A DNA stretch of 54,024 nucleotides from Candidatus Nanoarchaeia archaeon (GCA_028279765.1 JANQND010000018.1:1-54024); one strand, 5' to 3'; counted from the first letter of the stretch, positions 30,244 through 40,920 are shown. Notes: generated by a model from the sequence alone, not told the origin. Numbers and translations are program-made.

Positions 30244-31740
30244 ATGTCAAACAAACTATCTATTGACGAAATGGCAGCATTCTGCAAGAGAAAAGGCTTT
30301 ATCTATCCTTCAGCAGAAATCTATGGCGGGCTATCAGGGTTCTTCGATTTTGCACATGTAGGTGTAGAGCTAAAAAATAATATTAAAGCTGCCTGGTGGA
30401 GCTACCATGTTCATCAACGGGATGATATGGTAGGAATAGATGGCTCCATCATCACCAACCCAAAAGTATGGGCAGCCTCTGGTCATGCAGAAAACTTTGA
30501 CGATTTAATGCTTACCTGCTCAAAGTGCAAGGAAAAAGTACGGGCAGATACCTTTATTGAAGAAAAACTCAATCAGCAGGCAGACGGACTCTCAGCAGAT
30601 CAAATCAATGAGCTGGTAGAAGCAAACAAGCTCAAATGCCCTAAGTGCAAATCAGATTTTCAGAAAACCCAAAAATATAATCTTATGTTCTCAACCTCAG
30701 TCGGGCCAAAGGAAGATTCTTCTTCAAGAGCGTTCCTTAGGCCGGAAACAGCACAGCTGATGTTCACAAATTTCAAACTCGTGCAGGAAAACGCGCGCCT
30801 CAAGCTTCCCTTTGGCATAGCACAAATAGGAAAAGCCTTCAGAAACGAGATTTCACCACGGGACTTCCTCTTTCGATGCCGCGAATTCGAGCAAATGGAA
30901 ATTGAGTACTTCATCAATCCAAACGATACTAAATGCCAGTTCCTAAAAGATGTAGAAAATCATGAAATCCAGATTCTCTCAGAGCACATGCAAAAAGAAA
31001 ACAAAAAAGAGCAAAGCATGACCATAAAACAAGCTCTCAAAGAAAAGATCATCAAGAGCGAATGGCATGCCTACTGGCTGGCAACCGAGCACCAATGGTT
31101 CATCAGTCTCGGTGCAAAAGCAGACAACTTCAGAATTCGCCAGCATATCGCAACAGAGAAATCACATTACGCAACCGATACCTGGGATTTGGAATACAAG
31201 TTTCCCTTTGGATTCAAAGAATTGCAGGGAATGGCTAATCGATCAGACTTTGACCTGCAGCAGCATATCAAGCACTCAAAAAAAGACCTCTCATACTATG
31301 ATGAAGAATCAAAGAAAAAGATCGTTCCGCATGTCATTGCAGAGCCATCCCAGGGCCTGGAGCGCGCATTTCTGGTCTTCATGTATGATGCATACGAAAA
31401 TGACAAGAAGAGGGGCAACGTTGTTTTGAAGTTCCATCCAAGGCTTGCACCGATAAAAGTAGGAGTATTTCCCCTCACTAACAAGCTCAAAGCACAAGCA
31501 TATGATCTCTACAGGGATCTCAAAAAGAGCTTCGTATGCTTCTTTGACAGTTCCGGATCAATAGGAAGAAGATATGCGCGGGCAGACGAAGTAGGAATGC
31601 CGTACTGTATTACATTTGATTTTGATAGTCTGGATGATAAAAAAGTTACCCTCAGAAACCGCGACACAACCGAACAAACAAGAGTTGAAATCAGTAAGCT
31701 CAAAGAAACACTTTCCCATCTTCTAAACCCAGGCAACTAG
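30244..31740 (+). CDS. glyS: Glycyl-tRNA synthetase, alpha2 type (498 aa)
   Basis: This class II enzyme charges tRNA-Gly. The N-terminus CKRKGFIYPSAEIYGGLSGFFDFAHVGVELKNNIKAAWW (about 14-52) is typical of archaeal/eukaryal GlyRS. A zinc site is suggested by CSKCKEK...CPKCKSDF. Motif 2 is FRNEISPRDFLFRCREFEQMEIEYF (about 199-223) and motif 3 lies near PSQGLERAFLVFMYDAY (about 367-383). The C-terminal anticodon-binding domain contains APIKVGVFPL and GMPYCITFDFDSLDDKKVTLRNRDTTEQ. It ends 4 bases into the convergent neighbour. Confidence 0.94.
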   Translation: MSNKLSIDEMAAFCKRKGFIYPSAEIYGGLSGFFDFAHVGVELKNNIKAAWWSYHVHQRDDMVGIDGSIITNPKVWAASGHAENFDDLMLTCSKCKEKVRADTFIEEKLNQQADGLSADQINELVEANKLKCPKCKSDFQKTQKYNLMFSTSVGPKEDSSSRAFLRPETAQLMFTNFKLVQENARLKLPFGIAQIGKAFRNEISPRDFLFRCREFEQMEIEYFINPNDTKCQFLKDVENHEIQILSEHMQKENKKEQSMTIKQALKEKIIKSEWHAYWLATEHQWFISLGAKADNFRIRQHIATEKSHYATDTWDLEYKFPFGFKELQGMANRSDFDLQQHIKHSKKDLSYYDEESKKKIVPHVIAEPSQGLERAFLVFMYDAYENDKKRGNVVLKFHPRLAPIKVGVFPLTNKLKAQAYDLYRDLKKSFVCFFDSSGSIGRRYARADEVGMPYCITFDFDSLDDKKVTLRNRDTTEQTRVEISKLKETLSHLLNPGN

Positions 31741-32720
31741 CTTGCATTAAGATTCGTTAGGTTATAAGACACTAAATGATTCCAGTCTAGCAGGAACTTA
31801 TCGTCCATCTTGATAACCTTATGGGGATCTGAGCAACCTGTTTCAAAGAACTGGTAATCAGCAACGCAGGTCGGTCCGGCAGAAGTAGAGTATTTCCATA
31901 TTTCCGGGCTCACATTAATGACATTAATGAAGCTCTCAATGCCATGCTCACTGGGGCTGAAATTTCCTGAGAGCCTTCCAAGGAAGCTTGGCGCCTCAGT
32001 ACTTTCCCGATAGAATTGTCCCAGAGTATGATTCGTCAAATTACCGACAGTAATGAAATTGCTCTCATTCATCCAAAACTGCTTAAAAGATGTTCTTCGA
32101 ATACTGTTGAGCAAAGGTGTTTCCTGCTGATTATTCTGAATACTCTCAATAAAATACATCGGATCAGGAAGATTAGCATCGCTGATATCAAAATCAGTCT
32201 TGTCAAGAAGAGTAAAATTCCACTGAATCTTATCCTCAAAATCCGTCACGGTAACCAGTGAATTCACTGTAATCCGAACCACCCAAGGGCTGATGTGCCG
32301 CACATCAATGGATGTATTCTCAAAAGACACATTAATATTAAGCTTATGAGAGAGCAGCTGCATCTTCTTTGTCCAGTTCGAAAAAGTAGAGTCTAGGGTA
32401 GAATTTGTTGCTTGTTTATCAATAGTTCCATTAAGGATAAGCTCCCCTATCTTATTATTGACATCCCCTATATACTCCTCCGTATTATGCAGATGCTCAT
32501 CTGCTCCCAGGAACGCCCGAAATGTCGCAACATAAAGTGACCGCTCAAGATCAACTTCCATGTCTTCAATAAATGCATTGGCAACCTCCACTCTTTTGGC
32601 AAACACATCAGCCTTTTTTTCTTCTTTAAACTCCACTTTCGTCTTAAACGTAAGAATAACAAGAGAGAGTGCAGTAATCACAAACAAGCTGAACAATAAT
32701 CCTTTCTTGTTCATTTCCAC
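31737..32720 (-). CDS. Membrane-anchored secreted protein, pilin-like N-terminus (327 aa)
   Basis: The N-terminus, MNKKGLLFSLFVITALSLVILTF after two leading residues, is a short basic stretch followed by a single hydrophobic helix, like archaeal type IV pilin/class III signal segments. The rest is extracellular and carries many N-x-S/T sequons (for example NSTL, NWTK, NVSF, NTSI, NFTL, NESN, NLTN), so heavy N-glycosylation is likely. Four or fewer Cys occur only near the C-terminus. It overlaps the upstream giant surface gene by 10 bases and is probably co-expressed and co-assembled with it. No family is recognised. Confidence 0.7.
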   Translation of the reverse strand: MEMNKKGLLFSLFVITALSLVILTFKTKVEFKEEKKADVFAKRVEVANAFIEDMEVDLERSLYVATFRAFLGADEHLHNTEEYIGDVNNKIGELILNGTIDKQATNSTLDSTFSNWTKKMQLLSHKLNINVSFENTSIDVRHISPWVVRITVNSLVTVTDFEDKIQWNFTLLDKTDFDISDANLPDPMYFIESIQNNQQETPLLNSIRRTSFKQFWMNESNFITVGNLTNHTLGQFYRESTEAPSFLGRLSGNFSPSEHGIESFINVINVSPEIWKYSTSAGPTCVADYQFFETGCSDPHKVIKMDDKFLLDWNHLVSYNLTNLNAS

Positions 32721-35700
32721 ACCCCTATCTCAATAAGTGCAGGTCCCCAAAGGTAGGGGATCCTTTTGATAGTTTGCGCATCTACTTCCAGGTCATCCGT
32801 ATCAATGCTCACTTCCAGATCACCGTTTCCGTCAATATCAAGAGAACTTAAAAGATTAAACATCGCAACATCAGCAGCATCTTGATCAGAGTGCTCGTCC
32901 TCGAAGGCCCCTATTTGATATTTACAAGTCTTGCTGCCGTTATAATCCACCGGAACTCTGATAGTCTTTATGCTCTCATCAGAAAATTCCACTTCCCAGA
33001 CACAACCCTCTGACAACTCCAGAATATTTGAATAAGCAGCAAATGAGCGTGGAATATACGCATCATAGAGCATGCGATTATCTGATGAACACTCGTCTAA
33101 TAATCCCTGATCGTCCTCAGAAATGTTCATTCCAAAGGTAAAAATTCGGTCCCCCGGAAGGTTCTGCTGGGGAACGCCCAGTACAAAGGGGTCACCAATT
33201 CTGTTGAGGTCTTTGCCAAAACGGTACAGATCAAAAATAGTAGCATCGTTGAGCTTCATGCCGCTGGTCCATCTCCTGCCGCTGTAGCTGGTCACCCGTG
33301 CATTATCCACCCAGGAAAACCCGCTCAGATCAATAGTAGGCTTGCAGACATTCGAAAAGTTACTGAACTTCACTGTACGGCTCGAAAATTTCACTGTTCC
33401 GTTAGGAATCTCGGGATCAGGTTTGACCGTATCAAATTCAATATAGGATTTTCCCGAAAGATGATCTTCAGGCGCACTGGAGAGTCCGAAATCAATGCTC
33501 TGAAAATCAAACTTGAACAACGTAGATATATTCGTAAAAGCCTCATCCAGTTCATGTTCATTGAGTCCCTCAAAATATACTCCACTGCAGTACTCTGAGG
33601 CATTATGATTAGCCTGAGCCATTTGTTGAAGTGTCGCGGATCCTTCAAGGCTTCCGAACGCCACTGTGAAAAGTGTTGCATTGAAGTCATGGCAAAGGCG
33701 AGCAGAGTAATTGATTGCCTGGTCTTTTGCCTTTACCGGATCAAAGAAGCTTTTTTGCTGGGTCTCATTCCAGTAATAATTTGCATCTCCATCACTCATC
33801 AAAACTACATAACGATTCCGATCTCCCGTATCAACAAGAGCCCTGAGTTCTCCTTGAGACAACACTCGGTTATAGATGAGGACATTATCCAGCGTTCCGT
33901 TAAAGAACTGAGTGGGCGCACCATTATCCAAAGCACCGAAAACCCATCGCTGCTGTATGGTCTGAAGGCCAAGACCACTGTTTGGAACATCAATATTGCT
34001 TGCAACAGGCTCTGCGTCTCGATATAAAGTTTGATTTCCTGTACTATCATCATAGGTAAATGCGATAAAATACCACTTATTGTAATCAAGCGTGGTGCTG
34101 TCAGAAAGCGTTGCCCGCGGAAGGCCGCCTGTAGTGTATGTCTCCAGACTGAGCACACCATTAGCCGCATAAAGAGAGTGCCCTGATCGCTGTCCGATGA
34201 TTCCTTGCGTTCCCACCAAATGATTGAGTTTCACCCACATCAGAACGGTCATATTTTCTGAGGGCTGATCAGCACTGAGGATAGTGGTATTTGCATAATC
34301 CCCCTCTCCATCGAAAGTGAATCCCTTACCGAAGTATCCGTCAGCTGTTTGATTTGCATCATTCTGGGGCTCACCGTCATTGCTTCCGAAAGCAGCTCTC
34401 ATGACACTATAGTTTGATCCCTCCATGTCCCATCCGGAAACGATGCCTGATTTCAGATACAATGGCATGACCTCAAAAGGATCTACTGCACTCCTATTGA
34501 GGTTCTGCATGGCCTGATACAACGAGCAGCTCACGCAGGTCTGGCCGCATTCTGCCTCATAGTCTTCAATTAATGAGAGCGCATACGATGCGTTGCTGGT
34601 AAAGCCATTCATTTGAGGACCACAGCTTGCGTTTGTTCCATATCCGATCATGCTCACTCTGTTTCCGGAGATGGTCATCAGGTCCTGAACGTGAGAAGTA
34701 TCAAGCTCTTTTGCTTTTTTGATTCTGATATAATCGCAGGTTTCACAGTACTCTTCTTTGAGTGGCACGCAGAACTCAGGAACACACATCGCAGTTACAT
34801 CATTGTACTCCCAAAGTTCATGAATAACACTGTAGTAGTGTGCTGCAAAATTCTCTGCCCAGTGGCCATATCCATTACTGTATCCGCTATACAAGTTGTC
34901 TCTGGCAAGGCGCATAAATGGTTTTACGTTGTTAATATTACTACTCCACCACTTATTATTCGAAATGAGTTTACCTGCAGTATTTCTCAAAGCCTGCCCT
35001 CCTAATGTATAGGAAGGAAATGATTTCTGATTTAGCTGTCCTACGGTAACTCCAATTGGATCACCAGCAATAACATATTTTCCGTTATCCACTGCCTGGG
35101 TGATATTTTCCTTGAGTGTATCTGCCCAGGGGTATATCTCTTCCATCAGTTGCGTATTGCTACCTCCATCCATATCAATGATCAAAATGTCTGCAGAATC
35201 CCAGAAATCTTCAGGAACTTGCTTAGGATGGTCATTTAGGATGTATTTTTTGTTGATGCTCCCCCCAAAAGTATTTCTCATGCGCTCGACAATCTCGTCA
35301 ACATTCTGAATATTTGATGCAGTAGCATTAGCAAGAACATAAGAGATATCAAGGCGCTGATGAGGAGTCCAGGGGTGAAAATTTCTGCAACTGTCAATCT
35401 CTACACCAAAGGGGCAGTTATTGTTCCATAAACTATTCTCAATTTTAGAGTGCTTGCCACATAATCGATCCTGAACTTTATAGTCAGTCCAATTTCCGGC
35501 CCCCTCATAATCAATAATAGTATATTCTTCGCCTCCTACTGATGCGTTCAGCTGGAGCCGCAAAGCAATATCAGAATTTGTCGTGTAATCAATACAGAGC
35601 AACTGGTTTGTGCCTTCGACAAGGTGAGAAGTGTTGATAAAATTTATGAGGTCTTTATCTTCGGAAGGACTGCCAGTCTGGGGATGCAGAACATTTCTAA

Positions 35701-38700
35701 GAAAAATATTCTGACCATTTAGAAGACAATAAGCCGCTTGGTTTGCTTGCATGACATTGAGCCGAAGCCAATCATAGTTATTCACATTAGAAACTTCAAA
35801 ATACCTGCTAAAAGCACCCTTCGCATATGATACAGATACCTGGGGGTACTCTCCGGGGAACGTATCAAACAAAGAAATATCAGTAGCGCCAATATTCCTG
35901 CATTCATCATCGTTTGAATCTCTCCACTGAATGCATGACTGTGTCCCCGCCTGATACCAAGCCCAAAAAACCGTATTTTTTACATCCAGGCAGTTTTTTT
36001 GTGTCCATTTCTGATAACCCTTGAATTCTAATGAATACTTTTGATAAGGTAATTCGGGATTATAGTCACTATACTGGCAGTGCTCTTTGTTATTCTGCTC
36101 CACACAAGAGGTTGTAGGACCGCCAATTTTTGTATAGAAAATTTTGCAGTACTCATAAGGTGGATTACAATCGCCGTCACAAACTGTTTGTTCATAAGGG
36201 GAGCTGATAGGATTATCTACATTAAGAGTATAGGATTTGCACAGCGTCGCAAAATCACCGGGATCCATATCTTCATCCCCTGCTCTACTTTCCGTGTTAA
36301 CGATACACAAACTCCCATCATAGCTAGGATTAGTGAAGTGATCAGTTTTTTCACAGTCCTTATCTTCAGCCGCACAGTTATAGTTAGCAGTTGCTGTACT
36401 GCAAGTATCGCCTTGTTCATAGGTGGACCCATAATCCGCACAAAAAGTATAGCACGTTGAGATTTTTTCATTTGCATATTCTAGAGGGTCACATTCACCA
36501 TTTCTGGTTTCTCGCGTACTCCATTCTGATTCCTTCCAGACGCAACCCAAACTCGCATCACAATCGGTTGCTACGTCTACACAAGCATCAAGCTGCATTC
36601 CGGAATCCTGATTATATCCAAGATCACAGCAAGAGTCGTATAAAGAATGTCCATTTTTACAGACGACTACAGTCTCAAGGGTATCCGCATCCTCAGAACA
36701 ATAACATAACTCCCCATAATCACCACAATTTGGTACTTCACGATTGTCGGCCCAGAGGTGGGTTACAGTAGGCCATAATGTATGCTGAACGTCACCATAA
36801 TACATTCCAGGAAGAGAATCATCATAGTATATTCCATATCCGTTCTCTCCTATCTTCGTGTTTACTGCATCATAAAGTCTAAAAGAGTCCAGGCAAATAT
36901 GAGAACTCATGAGGCCAGAAATAGAAATATCTTGTACTCCGCCGAAATTTCCAGTTTCATCTATGAGGACATTATCATTAATCAACACTTTCAGGTTATT
37001 TCCATACTTTTCTATCTTTAATTGGCCTGAAGTAACTCCTAATTCAGCAGGAGGATAAACAGTGCCATCATGAACAAAAGTTAATTCATCGTTGATATCC
37101 CCCACAAGTATTTCCTTGCGATGACCGTCTTCTGACAATATTACTTGAAGAGAGTTTTCGAATAGTCCGGAAGGAGAAACAAAATCAAAATCTACCTCAA
37201 AGGTGAAATCACTCATCACGCTTTCTAATCTTTTTGTTATTTCAGTTCTGTTGGTACTTTCAATACTGGTATTCATAAGCTCCTGAATCTGCTCCTTGGT
37301 CAATACAATATCATAAAAGCGAATATCATCAAGATCCCCTGAATAATACTCATCATCGTCATCCCTGCCTGTACGTATCCCAATATCCAATTCCGCAGGT
37401 GTCGGAGGAGTACTAGGGGTGGATGAGACAGAATTATCGAGTTCTCCATTGATGTATATTTGCCGCAAAGGAGCAGCACTATCATAAGTAAACGCAACAT
37501 GATACCATATATCCGGAAGAATTTGTTGATTACTTTCCAGGCCAGATGCACTCCCTGGGCCATACAACTCATTGACTACCCGTAATTGATTAGATCCAGA
37601 TGCATCCTTATATCTTATTTCAAAAACATCATCACTTCCCATAATTCGTTTATCTGTGTTTTCTTCGAACTCATCAGCTCGCATCCAAAAGGCTATTGTC
37701 CCTTTTGGAGGAATATTAAAATTAAGAATTGAAATGTTATCTTCATGGAATGACCTCGCATTTTTGAAGATGCCATTTTCGACTCGGCGAGGACAGGAAT
37801 ACCTGCCACAGTGTCCTTCATAATTCCCTGTTTCATCAGTAAAATTAAACCTATCACTATTCTCATTCAGTTTCCACCAGGCAATAAGGCCAGTAGAAAT
37901 GTCTTCATGACCAATGCTATCAGGGAGAGAATTCATACAAAGCCGTTCATCATCAAAACTAGCTATTTCATTCCACACTTGAGGCACATACGGTTTCTCC
38001 CAATAATCCTCTATATCGGAATCCATACTATCAGCAAGGCCGCACTGACTAAGGGAGGAATTATAATCCTTATCCAGCGTACCGCACTCATTCATGCTAT
38101 TACTCAGGTCAGTAATCCAGACAATATCTCCATTGCCCCGCCCGATAATAGGTGGGCCGAATCGAATAGGAATATTCTGGTTAGAAGAATCATTGAGGTA
38201 CACATCAGAGCTAAAGTTTTCCTCTGTATACACTAGATTATACGTCTGAGGGCTGCTTACCTGCATCAGTGTTTCATTCCCAAAAGTAAATTCCAAAAGA
38301 CTATCATCGCTTTTCACGAAACTCAGATTAATTTTGAAAGTATCCTCGCTCACATTTCCATCGAAAAAGACAGAATCATAAATATTAATTCTCCCATCAA
38401 TTTCAGGGAAATATCGGCGATTAGACTCAGGTACAGGCTCTTCAGTATTATAACTCACCTCAAAAAAGCCACCCCCTATAGAATGATTAGTAAGATCATC
38501 GCTCAAAAAACGAAAAGAAATATTATTCTCTCCTATTCCAAACTCATTTTCACAGGGAAGAACAACCTCTGTGATGCTCTCCTCATCAGCACTTTTTGTA
38601 ATCGTACCGCATTGCACACCATTCACATGAACAGCAATATCCTCCCCCGCAGATCCTTCAAAATACACCTCTTCTACAAATGAAGTAGGCGGAAGATCCA

Positions 38701-39307
38701 TCGTAAAGGTCATATTTCCCTGGCCTACATACCCTCCAAAAAATTCGTATCGTTTCAGCGTGTTCTTCGCATTGGCAAGATAGAGCCGAACAAACCGCCC
38801 AATCACCGGCTTGGTTTGCTGCAAGCCAGTAATCATCGTGCGTGACACAGCAAAATCTCCTTTTCCGCTGGGATCTCCTCTCTGGTAGACAACCTGTGAA
38901 CTATCACCCGATCTCACTCTTACTTGATATCCGAAATCCGATGGAATCAAACTATCCAGTATTACTCTGGTAAGATTCGAAGCAAGCCCCGGATAGTCTT
39001 CAAAATGATAAATCGCTATCTGTTTTGCTACAGTAAAATTCAGTTCAGTCAGATACCCAAGATCACTGGTCGTTAGGTTTTCAATGACATCAGGATCAAG
39101 ATCGCCTACTGTTAACGTACGAAGAAGCTTTGCAGACTCCTCACTATACCCTTCATTGCGGGTAATTTGCGGAGCATCTACAGACAACGACCTGATATAA
39201 GCCAGTCCAATGACAAGAATTCCAATAGCGATGAGCGCGTCAACTTCAAAAAACTGCCCCTTTTTCTTTTTAATAAACAATCCCACACCTCTCTTCTCAA
39301 AATCCAC
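32711..39307 (-). CDS. Giant surface protein with split VWA and LamG-like domains (2198 aa)
   Basis: The N-terminus has KKKKGQFFEVDALIAIGILVIG (about 13-35), a type IV pilin-like anchor. A VWA domain begins with DIVWITDLSNSM (about 396-406; MIDAS D-x-S-x-S) but resumes only at KAKELDTSHVQDLM...GNRVSMIGYGTN (about 1530-1552) and RYVVLMSDGDANYYW (about 1834) to about 1920. Two concanavalin/LamG-like domains are inserted, at about 475-660 (IAWWKLNENSDRFNF) and 1620-1820 (SGWDMEGSNYS). A Cys-rich region (about 850-1100) and many N-glycosylation sequons follow the first. It is probably an adhesin on the cell surface. GTG 39307 is the longest start; GTG 39286 or TTG 39280 fit the TATA-like TATATAAA (39313-39320) better. 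Confidence 0.82.
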   Translation of the reverse strand: MDFEKRGVGLFIKKKKGQFFEVDALIAIGILVIGLAYIRSLSVDAPQITRNEGYSEESAKLLRTLTVGDLDPDVIENLTTSDLGYLTELNFTVAKQIAIYHFEDYPGLASNLTRVILDSLIPSDFGYQVRVRSGDSSQVVYQRGDPSGKGDFAVSRTMITGLQQTKPVIGRFVRLYLANAKNTLKRYEFFGGYVGQGNMTFTMDLPPTSFVEEVYFEGSAGEDIAVHVNGVQCGTITKSADEESITEVVLPCENEFGIGENNISFRFLSDDLTNHSIGGGFFEVSYNTEEPVPESNRRYFPEIDGRINIYDSVFFDGNVSEDTFKINLSFVKSDDSLLEFTFGNETLMQVSSPQTYNLVYTEENFSSDVYLNDSSNQNIPIRFGPPIIGRGNGDIVWITDLSNSMNECGTLDKDYNSSLSQCGLADSMDSDIEDYWEKPYVPQVWNEIASFDDERLCMNSLPDSIGHEDISTGLIAWWKLNENSDRFNFTDETGNYEGHCGRYSCPRRVENGIFKNARSFHEDNISILNFNIPPKGTIAFWMRADEFEENTDKRIMGSDDVFEIRYKDASGSNQLRVVNELYGPGSASGLESNQQILPDIWYHVAFTYDSAAPLRQIYINGELDNSVSSTPSTPPTPAELDIGIRTGRDDDDEYYSGDLDDIRFYDIVLTKEQIQELMNTSIESTNRTEITKRLESVMSDFTFEVDFDFVSPSGLFENSLQVILSEDGHRKEILVGDINDELTFVHDGTVYPPAELGVTSGQLKIEKYGNNLKVLINDNVLIDETGNFGGVQDISISGLMSSHICLDSFRLYDAVNTKIGENGYGIYYDDSLPGMYYGDVQHTLWPTVTHLWADNREVPNCGDYGELCYCSEDADTLETVVVCKNGHSLYDSCCDLGYNQDSGMQLDACVDVATDCDASLGCVWKESEWSTRETRNGECDPLEYANEKISTCYTFCADYGSTYEQGDTCSTATANYNCAAEDKDCEKTDHFTNPSYDGSLCIVNTESRAGDEDMDPGDFATLCKSYTLNVDNPISSPYEQTVCDGDCNPPYEYCKIFYTKIGGPTTSCVEQNNKEHCQYSDYNPELPYQKYSLEFKGYQKWTQKNCLDVKNTVFWAWYQAGTQSCIQWRDSNDDECRNIGATDISLFDTFPGEYPQVSVSYAKGAFSRYFEVSNVNNYDWLRLNVMQANQAAYCLLNGQNIFLRNVLHPQTGSPSEDKDLINFINTSHLVEGTNQLLCIDYTTNSDIALRLQLNASVGGEEYTIIDYEGAGNWTDYKVQDRLCGKHSKIENSLWNNNCPFGVEIDSCRNFHPWTPHQRLDISYVLANATASNIQNVDEIVERMRNTFGGSINKKYILNDHPKQVPEDFWDSADILIIDMDGGSNTQLMEEIYPWADTLKENITQAVDNGKYVIAGDPIGVTVGQLNQKSFPSYTLGGQALRNTAGKLISNNKWWSSNINNVKPFMRLARDNLYSGYSNGYGHWAENFAAHYYSVIHELWEYNDVTAMCVPEFCVPLKEEYCETCDYIRIKKAKELDTSHVQDLMTISGNRVSMIGYGTNASCGPQMNGFTSNASYALSLIEDYEAECGQTCVSCSLYQAMQNLNRSAVDPFEVMPLYLKSGIVSGWDMEGSNYSVMRAAFGSNDGEPQNDANQTADGYFGKGFTFDGEGDYANTTILSADQPSENMTVLMWVKLNHLVGTQGIIGQRSGHSLYAANGVLSLETYTTGGLPRATLSDSTTLDYNKWYFIAFTYDDSTGNQTLYRDAEPVASNIDVPNSGLGLQTIQQRWVFGALDNGAPTQFFNGTLDNVLIYNRVLSQGELRALVDTGDRNRYVVLMSDGDANYYWNETQQKSFFDPVKAKDQAINYSARLCHDFNATLFTVAFGSLEGSATLQQMAQANHNASEYCSGVYFEGLNEHELDEAFTNISTLFKFDFQSIDFGLSSAPEDHLSGKSYIEFDTVKPDPEIPNGTVKFSSRTVKFSNFSNVCKPTIDLSGFSWVDNARVTSYSGRRWTSGMKLNDATIFDLYRFGKDLNRIGDPFVLGVPQQNLPGDRIFTFGMNISEDDQGLLDECSSDNRMLYDAYIPRSFAAYSNILELSEGCVWEVEFSDESIKTIRVPVDYNGSKTCKYQIGAFEDEHSDQDAADVAMFNLLSSLDIDGNGDLEVSIDTDDLEVDAQTIKRIPYLWGPALIEIGVWK

Positions 39308-39363
39308 TTTCTTTATATATAAAACTTATTGTTTCTGTAACTGATAGTGCGACTTATTTCTAA

Positions 39364-39522
39364 GGCAACAATGGCGCGAACTGCCGAATATGTCAGGAAC
39401 CTACAATCACTTGACCGATTCCTGATCATGATCAGAGCGCAAGCAATTAGTCTGTCGCGCTCTGACAATTGAGGCAGAGCTTTTTCTTCAGAAGAAGCGC
39501 TTCGCCTGCCATTATTGTTGCC
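39364..39522 (+). repeat. Bulged inverted-repeat element, copy C
   Basis: Left arm begins GGCAACAATGGCGCGAA (39364); right arm ends TTCGCCTGCCATTATTGTTG then CC (39522). The outer pairing repeats the 1x4 loop and CT bulge of copy B. At 159 nt it holds more inner hairpins: CTGCC/GGCAG (39381-39385 with 39473-39477), TCAGGAA/TTCCTGA (39393-39399 with 39419-39425), CAGAGCGC/GCGCTCTG (39433-39440 with 39457-39464). It lies between the divergent giant surface gene and gatD. Confidence 0.8.
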
Positions 39523-39550
39523 ACTATATTATCTATAAATTGCTTATGCA

Positions 39551-39560
39551 AAAGTTTTTT
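39551..39560 (+). promoter_or_regulatory. TATA-like promoter of gatD
   Basis: AGTTTTTTATAC-like sequence is centred about 28 bp before ATG 39585 and supports that start over in-frame starts at 39540 and 39546. Element C ends 28 bp upstream. Confidence 0.55.
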
Positions 39561-39584
39561 ATACATTTCAAGAACAATAAATCC

Positions 39585-40871
39585 ATGGCTAATCCTCAGG
39601 ATAAAGTAAAAATTATCACGAAAGACAAGGAAATAGAAGGCATTCTCATGCCAACCGAGTCTGAAGACTCAGTTTTTATCAAGCTTGACAGTGGATATAA
39701 TATCGGTATTGATAAGAAGACCGTAAAAAAGATTGACATTCTGCAAAAAAAAGTAGAAAAACAACAAAAAAAGAAAGCCATCAAAGAGAGTAAATCTCTC
39801 AAAAAGATCGCTATTCTTCACACCGGCGGTACCATTGCCTCAAAAGTAAATTACGAAACAGGGGGCGTCATTGCAGCGTTCAGCGCTGAAGATCTTCTGG
39901 AGATGGTTCCCGAGCTTGCAACTATTTCGAATATAGAAACAGAACTCGTTGCGAACATGATGTCTGAGGATATGCGTACGAGCAACTACAAAAAACTGGC
40001 AAAAGCGATCAAAAAACATGCAGAAAGCGGGGCAGATGGAATCATCATCGGCCACGGAACAGATACGCTTGCATATACTGCAGCAGCACTATCATTCATC
40101 TTTGAGAGCATCAATATCCCGGTCTTGCTGGTTGGCTCCCAGCGATCTTCAGATCGCGGATCCACTGATTCAGCATCCAACCTTATCTGCGCAGCACACT
40201 TTATCACGCAAACAGACTTTGCAGGCGTTGCTGTCTGTATGCATCATACCTCTGACGATAAAACCTGCGCTATTCTCCCCGGGACAAAAACAAGGAAAAT
40301 GCACACCTCAAGGAGAGATGCCTTTAAGCCCATTAATGCTGATCCCATTGCATTAATAGACTACGAAAAAGGAAAAATAAGCCATCAGGCAAACAACTAT
40401 CCAAAAAAGCAAAAAGAAAGCAAAATCATCTTAAAAGATAAATTCGACGAGAGTGTGGGGTTGCTCAAAACGCATCCCTTCATGGGTGATAAGATTTTTG
40501 AGTTTTTTACCAAAAACTATGACGCTATTATTCTGGAAGCAACAGGACTAGGCCAGGCGCCGACAAACAAAGGGGAAGAGCACCTCAAAAACTACGAACT
40601 GCTAAAAAAATACATCCAAAAGGGAGGCATAGTCGCCGTAACTTCACAGTGTATCTATGGCAGGGTCCACCCGGATGTGTACGTAAATCTCAGAAGGCTT
40701 GCAAACATCGGCTGCATTTTTTGCGAGGACATGCTTCCCGAAACTGCCCTTATCAAGCTCTCCTGGCTCTTAGGAAACTATGATGCAAAAAAAGCATCAG
40801 AGTTGCTAACGCAGGATCTGAGAGGGGAGATTTCTGATCGGTCATTGTATAAGGAAGAATTTATAGGGTAA
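39585..40871 (+). CDS. gatD: Glu-tRNA(Gln) amidotransferase subunit D (428 aa)
   Basis: GatD is the asparaginase-like subunit that releases ammonia from glutamine or asparagine for GatE. Residues 1-75 form the family-specific beta-rich N-terminal domain (MANPQDKVKIITKDKEIEG). The amidase core shows the first catalytic Thr in ILHTGGTIASK (about 81-91), the second pair in GHGTDTLAYTAAALSFI (about 157-173) and SQRSSDRGSTDSASNL (about 185-200), and the Lys/Glu region near EATGLGQAP. Length is normal for archaeal GatD. Unlike in many archaea, its partner gatE is not directly adjacent: 760 bp lie between them. Confidence 0.93.
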   Translation: MANPQDKVKIITKDKEIEGILMPTESEDSVFIKLDSGYNIGIDKKTVKKIDILQKKVEKQQKKKAIKESKSLKKIAILHTGGTIASKVNYETGGVIAAFSAEDLLEMVPELATISNIETELVANMMSEDMRTSNYKKLAKAIKKHAESGADGIIIGHGTDTLAYTAAALSFIFESINIPVLLVGSQRSSDRGSTDSASNLICAAHFITQTDFAGVAVCMHHTSDDKTCAILPGTKTRKMHTSRRDAFKPINADPIALIDYEKGKISHQANNYPKKQKESKIILKDKFDESVGLLKTHPFMGDKIFEFFTKNYDAIILEATGLGQAPTNKGEEHLKNYELLKKYIQKGGIVAVTSQCIYGRVHPDVYVNLRRLANIGCIFCEDMLPETALIKLSWLLGNYDAKKASELLTQDLRGEISDRSLYKEEFIG

Positions 40872-40920
40872 TATTTCTTGAGCATTTTTATTCCTATAAG
40901 AATAGAAGAAATAACAATCT

